From assembly GCF_050942215.1 (NCBI RefSeq), contig NZ_CP192056.1:6014001-6078000 (forward strand): a stretch of DNA of 64,000 nucleotides. Direction: 5' to 3'. Positions within the stretch are counted from its first letter, which is position 1. Each line of letters starts with the position of its first letter. Of this stretch, positions 56,216 to 64,000 are shown in pieces. Origin of the DNA: Sphaerimonospora sp050942215 (GTDB lineage: Bacteria > Actinomycetota > Actinomycetes > Streptosporangiales > Streptosporangiaceae). The notes under the pieces are model-generated. The model did no database searches and was not told where the DNA came from. It was given only the letters and a program-made list of their open reading frames with translations. Both the position numbers and the translations under genes were made by a program.

Positions 56216-57595
56216 TCACGGCATCAGTTCGAGCAGCGTGATCTCGGGCGGGGCGCCCACCCGGACGGGTGGTCCCCAGAAGCCGGCGCCGCGGGTGACG
56301 TAGACCCGGGTGACGTCGGGCCCGGTCCCGGGGGCGCCGGCGGACGCGGTCGCGCGGGGGATCTCGGCCAGACCGGCGACCACCGGCTGTTGCAGCGGCA
56401 CGAGCAGGTTGAACGGCACCATCTGCCCGCCGTGAGTGTGCCCGGAGAGCTGCAGATCGACGCCGTATCCGGCGGCCTGCTCCACCTGCAGCGGCTGATG
56501 CGCGAGCAGCACGACGGGACGCGCCTGATCCCGGCCGGATAGGGCCTTCGCCATGTCGGGTCCGTCTCCCATCGCCTGGCCGGTCAGGTCGTTCACCCCG
56601 GCGAGATCGAGTACGGCTCCCGCATGGCTGATCTCCACCCGCTCGTTGCGCAGCGACCGCACGCCGAGGGAGTCGAGCTCGTCGATCCACTCCTGCGGGC
56701 CGTTGACCGTGTAGTACTCATGGTTGCCGGTCACGAAATATGCCCCGTAGCGGGACTCCAGGGACCTCAGCGGGGTGGCCAGCGGACCCAGCTCGGCCAC
56801 CGTGCCGTCGACCAGGTCCCCGACGATCGCGACGACATCGGCCTGGAGGCCGTTGATCATGCGGACGATGCGCTCCGTGTGCCCGCGGCCCGTCAGCGGC
56901 CCGAGGTGGATGTCGCTGACCACGGCGAAGCGCAACCCGCTCATCCTGGGGTCCAGCCGGGACAGACGCACCGGGACCCGCTCGATCACCGGATCGCCCT
57001 GGGCGACACGCGTGCCGTACCCGACGGTGGCCAGGGCTCCGACGCCCACGGCCGCGGCGGCCGTACGAGAGATGAACAGCCGCCGGCCGATCGCCGCCTC
57101 GTCCGGGCCGGGCCGGCGATCGGCCGGGTCGGCGAGGCCGTCCTCGGCGTCGCCCCCGGGCCTGGTCTCCACGGCGACCGTGGTCTCGACGGCGGTCGTC
57201 GCCGAGGCGCCGACCGGGTCGGCCGCGCTCATCGTGCCTGTCGCGGGGGCGGGCGTGGACGAGGGCTCCGCGGCCGTACGCCGGACCGGACGAGCCCGCC
57301 GGGCGGCCAGCAGGGCGATCGCCCGGGGGATCTCCAGCGCCAGCGAGTACACGAACAGGTAGAACATGACGGCCAGCCACAGGTAACCCGGCCACGCCAG
57401 GACGTGTGCGGCGTCCCCACCGAGGAACCGGGAGCCCCCGAAGGTCAGCGGCAGCAGGGCGGCGAGCGCGACCAGTACCCAGGTCAGCAGGCGGCGGGCG
57501 CTCGACCCTGGGACCGTCGTCGGCCTGACAAGCCGTCGCCACAGGTAATAGTGCACGACCACCACGGTCACCATGATCGTGACCAGAAAACCCAC
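56216..57595 (-). CDS. Membrane-anchored metallophosphoesterase
   Basis: 459 residues. N-terminal hydrophobic segments lie at about 4-18, 35-55 and 65-95. A low-complexity linker (100-165) and an internal RRLFISRTAAAAVGVGAL transmembrane-like segment follow. The calcineurin-type domain has all metal motifs: VVSDIHLGP, AIVGDLVDG, VTGNHEYYT, LLAHQPLQ and LSGHTHGGQM. The substrate is unknown; related YkuE/CpdA-type enzymes act on phosphoesters outside the membrane. Transcribed alone between topA and tmk. Confidence 0.93.
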   Translation of the reverse strand: MGFLVTIMVTVVVVHYYLWRRLVRPTTVPGSSARRLLTWVLVALAALLPLTFGGSRFLGGDAAHVLAWPGYLWLAVMFYLFVYSLALEIPRAIALLAARRARPVRRTAAEPSSTPAPATGTMSAADPVGASATTAVETTVAVETRPGGDAEDGLADPADRRPGPDEAAIGRRLFISRTAAAAVGVGALATVGYGTRVAQGDPVIERVPVRLSRLDPRMSGLRFAVVSDIHLGPLTGRGHTERIVRMINGLQADVVAIVGDLVDGTVAELGPLATPLRSLESRYGAYFVTGNHEYYTVNGPQEWIDELDSLGVRSLRNERVEISHAGAVLDLAGVNDLTGQAMGDGPDMAKALSGRDQARPVVLLAHQPLQVEQAAGYGVDLQLSGHTHGGQMVPFNLLVPLQQPVVAGLAEIPRATASAGAPGTGPDVTRVYVTRGAGFWGPPVRVGAPPEITLLELMP

Positions 57596-57711
57596 CGTGA
57601 TCTCCCCTCGGCCGCTGGGGAAGATGTTACGAGGCCCGAGTCCCCGCCGCGCGCGCCGTACGGCTGGGCGGGCGGGGCCGCGACGCCGGCGTCACACCGG
57701 CCGGCGGGACG

Positions 57712-60405
57712 TCAGGACTTCGCCGCGGGTTTCTTCGCCGCCGGCTTGGCCCGGGTCGTCGTGGCGCGCTTGCGCTGCGCCGGGGCGCGTTCCCGCCGCT
57801 CGGCCAGCAACTCGGCCGCGCGTTCGATCGTGATGTCCTCGACCGTGTCGCCCTTGCGGAGGGACGCGTTCGTCTCGCCGTCGGTGACGTACGGACCGAA
57901 CCGGCCCTCCTTCACCACGACCGGCTTCTTCGAGTTCGGGTCCTCGCCCAGCTCGCGCAGCGGCGGCGCGGCCGCGGCCCGGCCCCGCCCGCGTGCCTTC
58001 GGCTGCGCGAACAGCTCTTTGGCCTGCTCGACCGTGATCGTGAGCAGGTCTTCCTCGGCGGTGAGCGACCGGGAGTCGGTCCCCTTCTTGATGTACGGCC
58101 CGAACTTGCCGTTGTGCGCGGTCACCTCCTCGCCGTCGATCTCTCCCACGACACGCGGCAGCCGCAGCAGCTCCAGCGCCTGCTCCAGCGTGATCGTGTC
58201 CAGCGACATCGACTTGAAAAGCGAGCTGGTGCGCGGCTTGGGGGCGTCCGCCTTCTTCGTCCGCTTCTTGCCCTCGGCCGCCGGAGTCTGCTCCTCGGGC
58301 AGGATCTCCGTGACGTACGGACCGAACCGCCCGTCCTTCGCCACGATCACGTGGCCGGTCACCGGATCCTTCCCGAGCTCGCGGTCGCCGCTGGGCCGGG
58401 AGAACAGCTCCTCGGCCTTCTCCGCGGTCAGCTCGTCAGGCGCCATGTCCTCGGGAATGTTCACCCGGGCGCCGTCGCGGTCGAGGTACGGCCCGTAGCG
58501 CCCGACCCTGATCATGATGTCGGAGCCCTTGATCGGGAATGAGCTGATCTCCTTGGCGTCGATCTCGCCCAGGTCGGTGACCATCTCCTTGAGGCCCTCG
58601 CCGCCGTCCTGGCCGTAGTAGAACCGGCGCAGCTCCGGCACCCGCTCGGCCCGGTCGTTGGCGATGTCGTCGAGGACCTTCTCCATCTCGGCGGTGAAGT
58701 CGTAGTCGACGAGGTTGCCGAAGTGCTGTTCCAGCAGGTTGACGACGGCGAAAGCGAGGAACGAGGGCACCAGCGCGGTGCCCTTCTTGGTCACATACCC
58801 CCGGTCGAGGATCGTCCCGATGATCGACGCGTACGTCGACGGGCGGCCGATCTCCCGCTCCTCCAGCTCCTTGACGAGCGAGGCCTCCGTGTAGCGCGCC
58901 GGCGGCTTCGTCGAGTGACCGACCGCGGTCAGGTCGGCCGCCATGAGCCGATCGCCCTCGGCGAGCGTGGGCAGCCGCTTCTCCGAGTCGTCACGGTCGG
59001 TCGCCGGGTCGTCCGCGCCCTCGACGTACGCCTTGAGGAATCCGTAGAACGTGATCGTGCGCCCGCTCGCGCTGAACTGTGCCGTCAGGGTCTCCGGCCC
59101 GGCCGTGACGACGCCGTCGACCTTCACGGTCACCGACTCGCCGACCGCGTCCTTCATCTGGGACGCGACGGTCCGCTGCCAGATCAGTTCGTACAGCCGG
59201 AACATGTCCCCGCTCAGGCCGGTCTCGCCGGGCGTACGGAACTCCTCACCGGCCGGGCGGATCGCCTCGTGCGCCTCCTGCGCGTTCTTCACCTTGCTCG
59301 CGTAGACGCGCGGCTTGTCCGGCACGTACGCCGAGCCGTACAGCTTGATGGCCTGGCCGCGGGCGGCGGCGACGGCGGTCTCCGACAGCGTGATGCTGTC
59401 GGTTCGCATGTAGGTGATGTAGCCGTTCTCGTACAGCCGCTGGGCGATCTGCATCGTGTACTTGGCGGAGAAGCCCAGCTTGCGGCTCGCCTCCTGCTGC
59501 AGGGTCGTCGTACGGAACGGCGCGTACGGCTTGCGGGTGTACGGCTTGCGCTCGACGGATCCGACGGAGTAGGCGGCGGCGCCGAGCCTGGCCGCGAGCT
59601 CGGTGGCGGCGGCCTCGTCGAGGTGAAGGAGATCGGCGTTCTTGAGTCTGCCGGTCGAGGCGAAGTCGCGGCCCTGGGCGACGCGCCTGCCGTTCACCCC
59701 GGTGAGCGCGGCGCCGAACGTCCTCGGGTCGTCCTTCGCGCGGCCGGTGTCGAACACGGCCTGCAGGTCCCAGTAGTTGGCGGCGGTGAACGCCATCCGC
59801 TCCCGCTCGCGCTCGACGACGAGACGGGTGGCCACCGACTGCACGCGGCCGGCCGACAGCCGCGGCTTGACCTTCTTCCACAGGACCGGGCTGACCTCGT
59901 ATCCGTAGAGGCGGTCGAGGATCCGGCGGGTCTCCTGGGCATCGACGAGCCGCAGGTTCAGGTCACGCGGGTTGGCGACCGCCGCCCGGATCGCGTGCGG
60001 GGTGATCTCGTGGAAGACCATGCGGTGGACCGGGATCTTGGGCTTGAGCACCTCGCGCAGATGCCAGGCGATGGCCTCGCCCTCCCGGTCCTCGTCAGTG
60101 GCCAGATAGAGCTCGTCGGCCTCCTTGAGGAGCTGCTTGAGCTTGGAGACCTGGGACTTCTTGTCCGGATTCACGACGTAGAGGGGCTCGAACTCGTGAT
60201 CGACGTTCACGCCGAGGCGTGCCCAGGCTTCCTGCTTGTACTTCTCCGGGATGTCGTCGGCCCGCTCCGGAAGATCGCGGATGTGGCCGATGCTCGACTC
60301 CACGATGTAGCCGCGCCCGAGGTACCCGGCGATCGTCTTCGCCTTCGCCGGCGACTCGACGATCACCAGGCGGGTTCCGCCGGCGTTGCCGTTGTTGGCT
60401 GGCAC
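57712..60405 (-). CDS. topA: DNA topoisomerase I
   Basis: 897 residues from GTG 60405, with AGGAAGC upstream. The Toprim domain has LVIVESPAKAKTIAGYLG and YLATDEDREGEAIAWHL. The active-site tyrosine lies in GYITYMRTDSITLSE. SAGRVQSVATRLVVERE and RPSTYASIIGTI are typical. The C-terminal third holds repeated topoisomerase CTD units (GPY(V/I/L) motifs: RFGPYVTE, KFGPYIKKG, RYGPYLDRD, RFGPYVTDG) and a basic Lys/Ala-rich tail (TRAKPAAKKPAAKS), as in mycobacterial and streptomycete TopA. It relaxes negative supercoils. Confidence 0.98.
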   Translation of the reverse strand: MPANNGNAGGTRLVIVESPAKAKTIAGYLGRGYIVESSIGHIRDLPERADDIPEKYKQEAWARLGVNVDHEFEPLYVVNPDKKSQVSKLKQLLKEADELYLATDEDREGEAIAWHLREVLKPKIPVHRMVFHEITPHAIRAAVANPRDLNLRLVDAQETRRILDRLYGYEVSPVLWKKVKPRLSAGRVQSVATRLVVERERERMAFTAANYWDLQAVFDTGRAKDDPRTFGAALTGVNGRRVAQGRDFASTGRLKNADLLHLDEAAATELAARLGAAAYSVGSVERKPYTRKPYAPFRTTTLQQEASRKLGFSAKYTMQIAQRLYENGYITYMRTDSITLSETAVAAARGQAIKLYGSAYVPDKPRVYASKVKNAQEAHEAIRPAGEEFRTPGETGLSGDMFRLYELIWQRTVASQMKDAVGESVTVKVDGVVTAGPETLTAQFSASGRTITFYGFLKAYVEGADDPATDRDDSEKRLPTLAEGDRLMAADLTAVGHSTKPPARYTEASLVKELEEREIGRPSTYASIIGTILDRGYVTKKGTALVPSFLAFAVVNLLEQHFGNLVDYDFTAEMEKVLDDIANDRAERVPELRRFYYGQDGGEGLKEMVTDLGEIDAKEISSFPIKGSDIMIRVGRYGPYLDRDGARVNIPEDMAPDELTAEKAEELFSRPSGDRELGKDPVTGHVIVAKDGRFGPYVTEILPEEQTPAAEGKKRTKKADAPKPRTSSLFKSMSLDTITLEQALELLRLPRVVGEIDGEEVTAHNGKFGPYIKKGTDSRSLTAEEDLLTITVEQAKELFAQPKARGRGRAAAAPPLRELGEDPNSKKPVVVKEGRFGPYVTDGETNASLRKGDTVEDITIERAAELLAERRERAPAQRKRATTTRAKPAAKKPAAKS

Positions 60406-60686
60406 GCTGCTTCCTACCTCGCTGTCCGCTGTCGTTCCCCGTACTCCCGGGTGCTTCCCGGCTAGGTGATACCACGTCCTCCCGGCTCGGCATCGGTCCG
60501 CCTGGACAAGTCCGGGGCGGTCCCGTCGCCCCGGAGGGCCATTTTGAAGGTACCTGCCGCCGCAAGTCCCTTCCCCTCGGGCTACCCGGTTATATCCGGG
60601 AATCTAACCCGCCTGGACCTGTTATCCACGAGGACGCAGAATAGAGCCCATCAGGTTCTCAGGCACGCCCTCGGAGACTAATCGCT
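60406..60686. other. Divergent promoter region topA / DUF5703
   Basis: About 280 bases between two divergently transcribed genes. A less GC-rich segment around 60585-60640 may hold the promoters. No structured RNA or gene was recognised. Confidence 0.45.
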
Positions 60687-60872
60687 GTGCTCGACTACTC
60701 CTACTTGGACCTGTATCTGCCCCGAGGCACCTCACGGGAGGTGGCTCGGCAAATGCTGACGGAACACGCCGAGTACGGGAACTGGGAGCTGGAGCGCCTG
60801 CGCCTGTATCCCGACGGCAGCAGGCGTGTCCGACTACGACGCAAGATCATACGCGCGGCCCGGACGATGTGA
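60687..60872 (+). CDS. DUF5703 family small protein
   Basis: 61 residues from GTG 60687. The pattern YLDLYLPRGTSREVARQ, then LTEHAEYGNWELERLRLYPD and GSRRVRLRRKIIRAARTM, matches the short actinobacterial DUF5703 family often found divergent from topA. The sequence suggests a small beta/alpha fold with a basic C-terminus. Function unknown. Confidence 0.85.
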   Translation: MLDYSYLDLYLPRGTSREVARQMLTEHAEYGNWELERLRLYPDGSRRVRLRRKIIRAARTM

Positions 60873-60907
60873 GCGACACCACTCCGGTACGAGACGAGGT
60901 CAAAAGC

Positions 60908-60948
60908 GCTTTGCCCGCTCCGGGCCGCGCCCCCGGAACGGGCAAAGC
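60908..60948. terminator. Hairpin after the DUF5703 gene
   Basis: Arms GCTTTGCCCGCTCCGG and CCGGAACGGGCAAAGC, with one mismatch, enclose 9 nt. There is no U-run on the plus side (CATCC follows), but position and stem suggest a terminator for the small gene. Confidence 0.6.
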
Positions 60949-61069
60949 ATCCATGCTCACCCCCGAAGAAGGGAGGAGCGTCCAGCGTCACCCCGCCGGC
61001 ACCAGGCGTGAGTGAATGAGATTCCCCGCCTCCGCAGCGACGGAGGCCGAGGGTGAGCGTTCGGATGGT

Positions 61070-61096
61070 GCTGCTTCCGCGGGAAGCGGAAGCAGC
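61070..61096. terminator. Hairpin in the 3' region of the chaplin-like gene
   Basis: GCTGCTTCCGC pairs perfectly with GCGGAAGCAGC around GGGAA. It lies 108 bases beyond the chaplin-gene stop, in the expected place for its terminator, though without an obvious U-run. Confidence 0.5.
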
Positions 61097-61134
61097 GGAT
61101 CATGCGTGTACTTCCGGAACATCCGACTTACATC

Positions 61135-61215
61135 GGAGACGTCCCACTTACAGTGATGGCGTCCTACTTAAAGTAGGGATGTCCTACTTGTAGTTGGGGT
61201 GTCCTACTTGCGGCG
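61135..61215. repeat. Tandem GTCCTACTT repeats at the chaplin gene end
   Basis: GTCCCACTT, GTCCTACTT, GTCCTACTT and GTCCTACTT recur every 20-22 bases; the last one contains the TAG stop of the chaplin-like gene. They look like duplications of the gene's very 3' end. Confidence 0.75.
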
Positions 61216-63264
61216 CAGGCGGACCCGGCGGGTGAGAGCGAACAGGCTCGCCGAGGCGGCGAACATGGCGCCCAGGACCAGTGCGGCGAACGAGGCGGGG
61301 TTCATGCCGGTCAGGCCCACCGGCTGCTCGGCGCTCATCAGGTTGAGGCCGCCGAGCGGCAGGAGATCGGTCGCGCCCTTCAGCTCACCGGTCGGGAGGT
61401 TGCGGGTCAGGTCGCGAACCGGCAGGCCGCCGGCGGCGTTCTCGACCGTCTTGTTCACCGGCAGCGACCTGGTCGCCTGGCCGAGCGTGTCACCGACCGG
61501 GAGCGAACCGGCGGGCTGGGAGGCCACCGGCGCGTTGCCCTTTGCGGCGCCCGACTCGGCGACCACGCTGTCGGCGACGGGCAGGCTCGGCAGGCCCGAC
61601 ATGCCCTTCATGTTCGGCAGGTCACCGAGGATCGGCGCGGACGGGGCGGCGGCCGAGCTCATCTCCTGGCGAAGGCCGCTGGCCTCCTTGAGCCCGGACA
61701 GCATCGGCAGCGCGGGCGTCTCGCGCATCATCCCGACGCGTCCGGAGTTGTGCACCTTGCCCCAGTCGTGGCCCCGGTGCCACCCCGCCTTGCCGCCCAC
61801 CCGGGCGCCGCCCAGGCAGCCGGCGGCGGCGTCGCCGAGAACGGCGACGGAGTTGCCGCAGACGTTGATCGGGACGGTGACCGGCGCCACCACCTGGTTG
61901 CCTGCGAGGATGCCGTACCGGCCGGAGGTGATATTGCCGCCTCCGCCGACGCCGCCCGACACCGACGAACCGCCCTTGCAGTTCCCCGCGGCCTTGCCCA
62001 GGACGGCGACCGCGTTGCCGCAGACATTGATCGGCGCGGTGATCGGCGCCACCACCTGGTTGCCGCCCAGAATGCTGTGCCGCCCTGAGGTACGGTTCCC
62101 ACCCGCGCCCGAGTGGCCGTGCCGTCCCCAGCCGCTCTTCACGGTGGCCCCGCCGCGGCAGCCGGCGAACGCGTCACCGGCGATCGCGACGGCGTTGCCG
62201 CAGATGTCGATCGGGACGGTGACCGGCGCCACCACCTGGTTGCCGCCGGCGATCGAGGAGGTGCCGGAGGTGCGGTTGCCGCCGTTCCAGTTGCCCGGCC
62301 GGTCCCTCCTGATCGTCTGGCCGCCGTGGCAGTTCTGGGAGCCGCCCCCGTTGCCGCAGACCTCGACCGGGGTCCTGACCGGCGCCACCACCTGGGTGCC
62401 GCTGCCGACGGAGTAACGCCCGTCGGTGTCGTGGCCGCTGGAGCCGGGGCGGCTCCAGTGGCCGCCGCCCTTCCCGTCGTGGTCGTGCCCGTCATGGTCG
62501 TGCCCGCGGTGGCCGTGATCGTGGCCGCCGCCCACGGACGAGCCGCCCTGGCAGCCGGAGAACGCCTCACCGATGACGGCGACGGAGTTGCCGCAGACGT
62601 TGACGGGCGCGGTGATCGGCGCCACCACCTGGTTGCCGCCCAGGATGGACGAGCGGCCCGAGGTGCGGTTGCCGCCGGCGCGCACGGCGGGGTGACGACC
62701 GCTCACCGAGGCGCCGCCCTTGCAGCCTGCCGTGGCGTCGCCGAAGATGGCGACGGAGTTGCCGCACAGATTGATCGGCGCGGTGATCGGCGCCACCACC
62801 TGGTTGCCGCCCAGAATGCTGTGCCGCCCGGAGGTACGGTTGCCCCCGGCGGCGACCGCGCCGCCTCGCCGGGAGCTCTTGACCTCGGCGCCGCCCTTGC
62901 AGCCGGCCTCGGACTCGCCGAACAGCGAGACCGCGTTGCCGCAGACATTGATCGGCGCGGTGATCGGCGCCACCACCTGGTTGCCGCCCAGAATGCTGTG
63001 CCGCCCGGAGGTACGGTTGCCCCCGGCCGCGGTCGCCGAGCCCTCGACGGACGCGCCGCCGTGAGACGAGGCCTCCGACTCCCCGGCCACGGCCACGGCG
63101 TTCCCGCTGATGTCGATGGGCAGGGTTATGGGGATGTTGACCTGGTTGCCGCCGCCGATCGAGCCGGTGCCGTCGGTGCCGGCGTAAGCCGTACCGCTGC
63201 CAAGTGCCATGACGCCGACAGCGAGAAACGCCGCGGAGGTTGAGCCCTTCGCCCACGTTCGCAT
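61204..63264 (-). CDS. Chaplin-family protein with eight chaplin domains and a C-terminal membrane anchor
   Basis: 686 residues from ATG 63264, with TAGGAGC upstream. Signal peptide 1-28 (ALGSGTAYA). Eight chaplin (DUF320) domains of the GNQVVAPITAPINVCGN type follow, most ending in a Cys-x-GG; the first lacks both cysteines and the fifth is degenerate. A His/Asp-rich linker (GHDHGHRGHDHDGHDHDG) separates domains four and five. A 160-residue stalk leads to a TM helix (SFAALVLGAMFAASASLFAL) and RRVRLRRK. No exact LPXTG/LAXTG is visible. Chaplins form hydrophobic amyloid layers on aerial hyphae; long Streptomyces chaplins have only two domains. Confidence 0.9.
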   Translation of the reverse strand: MRTWAKGSTSAAFLAVGVMALGSGTAYAGTDGTGSIGGGNQVNIPITLPIDISGNAVAVAGESEASSHGGASVEGSATAAGGNRTSGRHSILGGNQVVAPITAPINVCGNAVSLFGESEAGCKGGAEVKSSRRGGAVAAGGNRTSGRHSILGGNQVVAPITAPINLCGNSVAIFGDATAGCKGGASVSGRHPAVRAGGNRTSGRSSILGGNQVVAPITAPVNVCGNSVAVIGEAFSGCQGGSSVGGGHDHGHRGHDHDGHDHDGKGGGHWSRPGSSGHDTDGRYSVGSGTQVVAPVRTPVEVCGNGGGSQNCHGGQTIRRDRPGNWNGGNRTSGTSSIAGGNQVVAPVTVPIDICGNAVAIAGDAFAGCRGGATVKSGWGRHGHSGAGGNRTSGRHSILGGNQVVAPITAPINVCGNAVAVLGKAAGNCKGGSSVSGGVGGGGNITSGRYGILAGNQVVAPVTVPINVCGNSVAVLGDAAAGCLGGARVGGKAGWHRGHDWGKVHNSGRVGMMRETPALPMLSGLKEASGLRQEMSSAAAPSAPILGDLPNMKGMSGLPSLPVADSVVAESGAAKGNAPVASQPAGSLPVGDTLGQATRSLPVNKTVENAAGGLPVRDLTRNLPTGELKGATDLLPLGGLNLMSAEQPVGLTGMNPASFAALVLGAMFAASASLFALTRRVRLRRK

Positions 63265-63511
63265 GATGAATGCTCCTAGGTGGTTCTTTTTCGGGGGTTA
63301 CCTGACAGCTCGCGACAGATGTCCACGCCGAGACACAGCGGGGCTGTGGACGGTCACGAGATTGGGAGAGTCCGCGTCACCCGCGGAGCCCGCCGTACGA
63401 GTGCGTGACGGGTGCCTGAGATGTCATGGCCTGTGACCCGTACGGGATGCCCGACACGCGAGGCAGGCTCGATCCGGTCCCTAGACGAGGGAACCGGAGA
63501 CAATGGCGGGA

Positions 63512-64000
63512 TCAGTCAGGAGAGAAAGAAGGATCGTCCGCCGCTGTGCGGACCACCGGGGGGACGACTGCCGCCATGGGGGCGGGCAGCTTCGTGAAGT
63601 GCGGCTCGAACACGCTCCGCGTGAGATCCCCGAACAACATCGACGCACCGCTCGTCTGTGGGACCAGACCGTGGTCGCCCACGTGGTCCTTGGCGGAGGA
63701 CGATGGGAACAGGGGCTTCGACTGGCTGGTGAGCCCGTCGACCGTCCGCCCGGCCATCGCCTCGGCATCGGCCGAGGCACTTTCCGTCGCCGCGGGGAAT
63801 CCGCCGGAGCCCCACGAACCCGCCTCGGCGTCCCCGCCTGCGCTCGGTGCGAGCGGGCTACCCGGTATGACCGAGCTGGGGGAATCGACCGTGGAGAGAA
63901 CGTCGGAGAGCACCGGCCCGACGACGTCGTGCGATGAGAGCTGCGCCGGCATACCGGCCACGGACGCGGCCGGACCGAACACACCGTAGATCACGCCGAG
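63512..64000 (-). CDS. C-terminal part of an unidentified protein (5' end outside window)
   Basis: The frame is open to the right edge (163 codons visible); its last in-window GTG at 63994 is preceded by further open codons, so the true start is probably outside. The visible sequence is Ser/Pro/Ala-rich (VLSDVLSTVDSPSSVIPGSP, GGFPAATESASADAEAMAG) without any recognised domain. It may be a secreted or surface-associated protein, given the chaplin neighbour, but this is only positional. It could also be a chance frame. Confidence 0.4.
   Translation of the reverse strand, partial: LGVIYGVFGPAASVAGMPAQLSSHDVVGPVLSDVLSTVDSPSSVIPGSPLAPSAGGDAEAGSWGSGGFPAATESASADAEAMAGRTVDGLTSQSKPLFPSSSAKDHVGDHGLVPQTSGASMLFGDLTRSVFEPHFTKLPAPMAAVVPPVVRTAADDPSFSPD

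Larger units (their letters stand above)
60873..61203. other. Convergent spacer with hairpins and tandem repeats
   Basis: About 330 bases between the 3' ends of DUF5703 and the chaplin-like gene. Contains two hairpins (60908-60948; 61070-61096) and four tandem GTCCTACTT-like units ending at the chaplin stop codon. No gene is seen. Confidence 0.6.

Overview
The window is very GC-rich and gene-dense, with GTG/TTG starts and GGAGG-type ribosome sites. It carries Lsr2, a chaplin-family protein, ClpC, a solitary second nuoD, DUF3180, DUF5703 and a pyrophosphatase next to dacB. The gene order clpC-lsr2 ... coaX-nadB/C-panC ... nuoD ... folK-folB-folP-folE-ftsH-hpt-tilS ... dacB-ppa is a core actinobacterial order, also known from Streptomyces. 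The extra features suggest a filamentous actinomycete, probably of the Streptosporangiales. This is an inference, because no 16S gene is present.

Layout. 1-4.4 kb: an ebo-type isomerase at the left edge, clpC, and the xenogeneic silencer lsr2. 4.4-6.35 kb: a 1.9-kb stretch without convincing genes that holds two copies of a small MITE-like element. 6.35-11.5 kb: an RDD membrane protein with a low-complexity Gln/Tyr/Gly tail, a GNAT acetyltransferase, an NlpC/P60 hydrolase behind a cyclic-di-AMP (ydaO) riboswitch, a patatin-like lipase and a small HTH protein. 11.6-17 kb: cofactor genes on the minus strand (DUF2520 dehydrogenase, panC, a fused nadB-nadC, coaX). 17-23.7 kb: MidA-type methyltransferase, P450, SAM-IV riboswitch with a class V aminotransferase, pentapeptide protein, Nudix hydrolase, orphan nuoD. 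23.7-34.3 kb: the folate/ftsH/hpt/tilS/metalloprotease/dacB minus-strand block, convergent with ppa. 34.3-42.3 kb: a second NlpC/P60 hydrolase, an ECF sigma factor fused to its own zinc-finger anti-sigma and membrane anchor, a saccharopine-dehydrogenase-like protein, a lipoprotein, an ABC-F protein and a Gly/Asn-rich secreted protein.

42.6-49.9 kb is a genomic island inserted in the 3' end of tRNA-Thr(CGT). It is bounded by about 102-bp direct repeats that duplicate the tRNA 3' half and its terminator. Inside are a HAD-phosphatase remnant, a large STAND/NLR-like ATPase with twelve nearly identical 138-bp TPR units, a four-CxxC zinc-ribbon protein, an ISAs1-type transposase broken by a 25-bp tandem duplication, the catalytic C-terminus of the tyrosine integrase, and a small membrane protein. 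The STAND protein is the best candidate here for an undescribed system, probably a defence or self/non-self sensor.

50-64 kb: a secreted alpha/beta hydrolase lipoprotein; the ricT (PSP1)-holB-tmk(MFS fusion) set; a metallophosphoesterase; topA; DUF5703; an eight-domain chaplin-like surface protein; and the C-terminal part of an unidentified protein running off the right edge.
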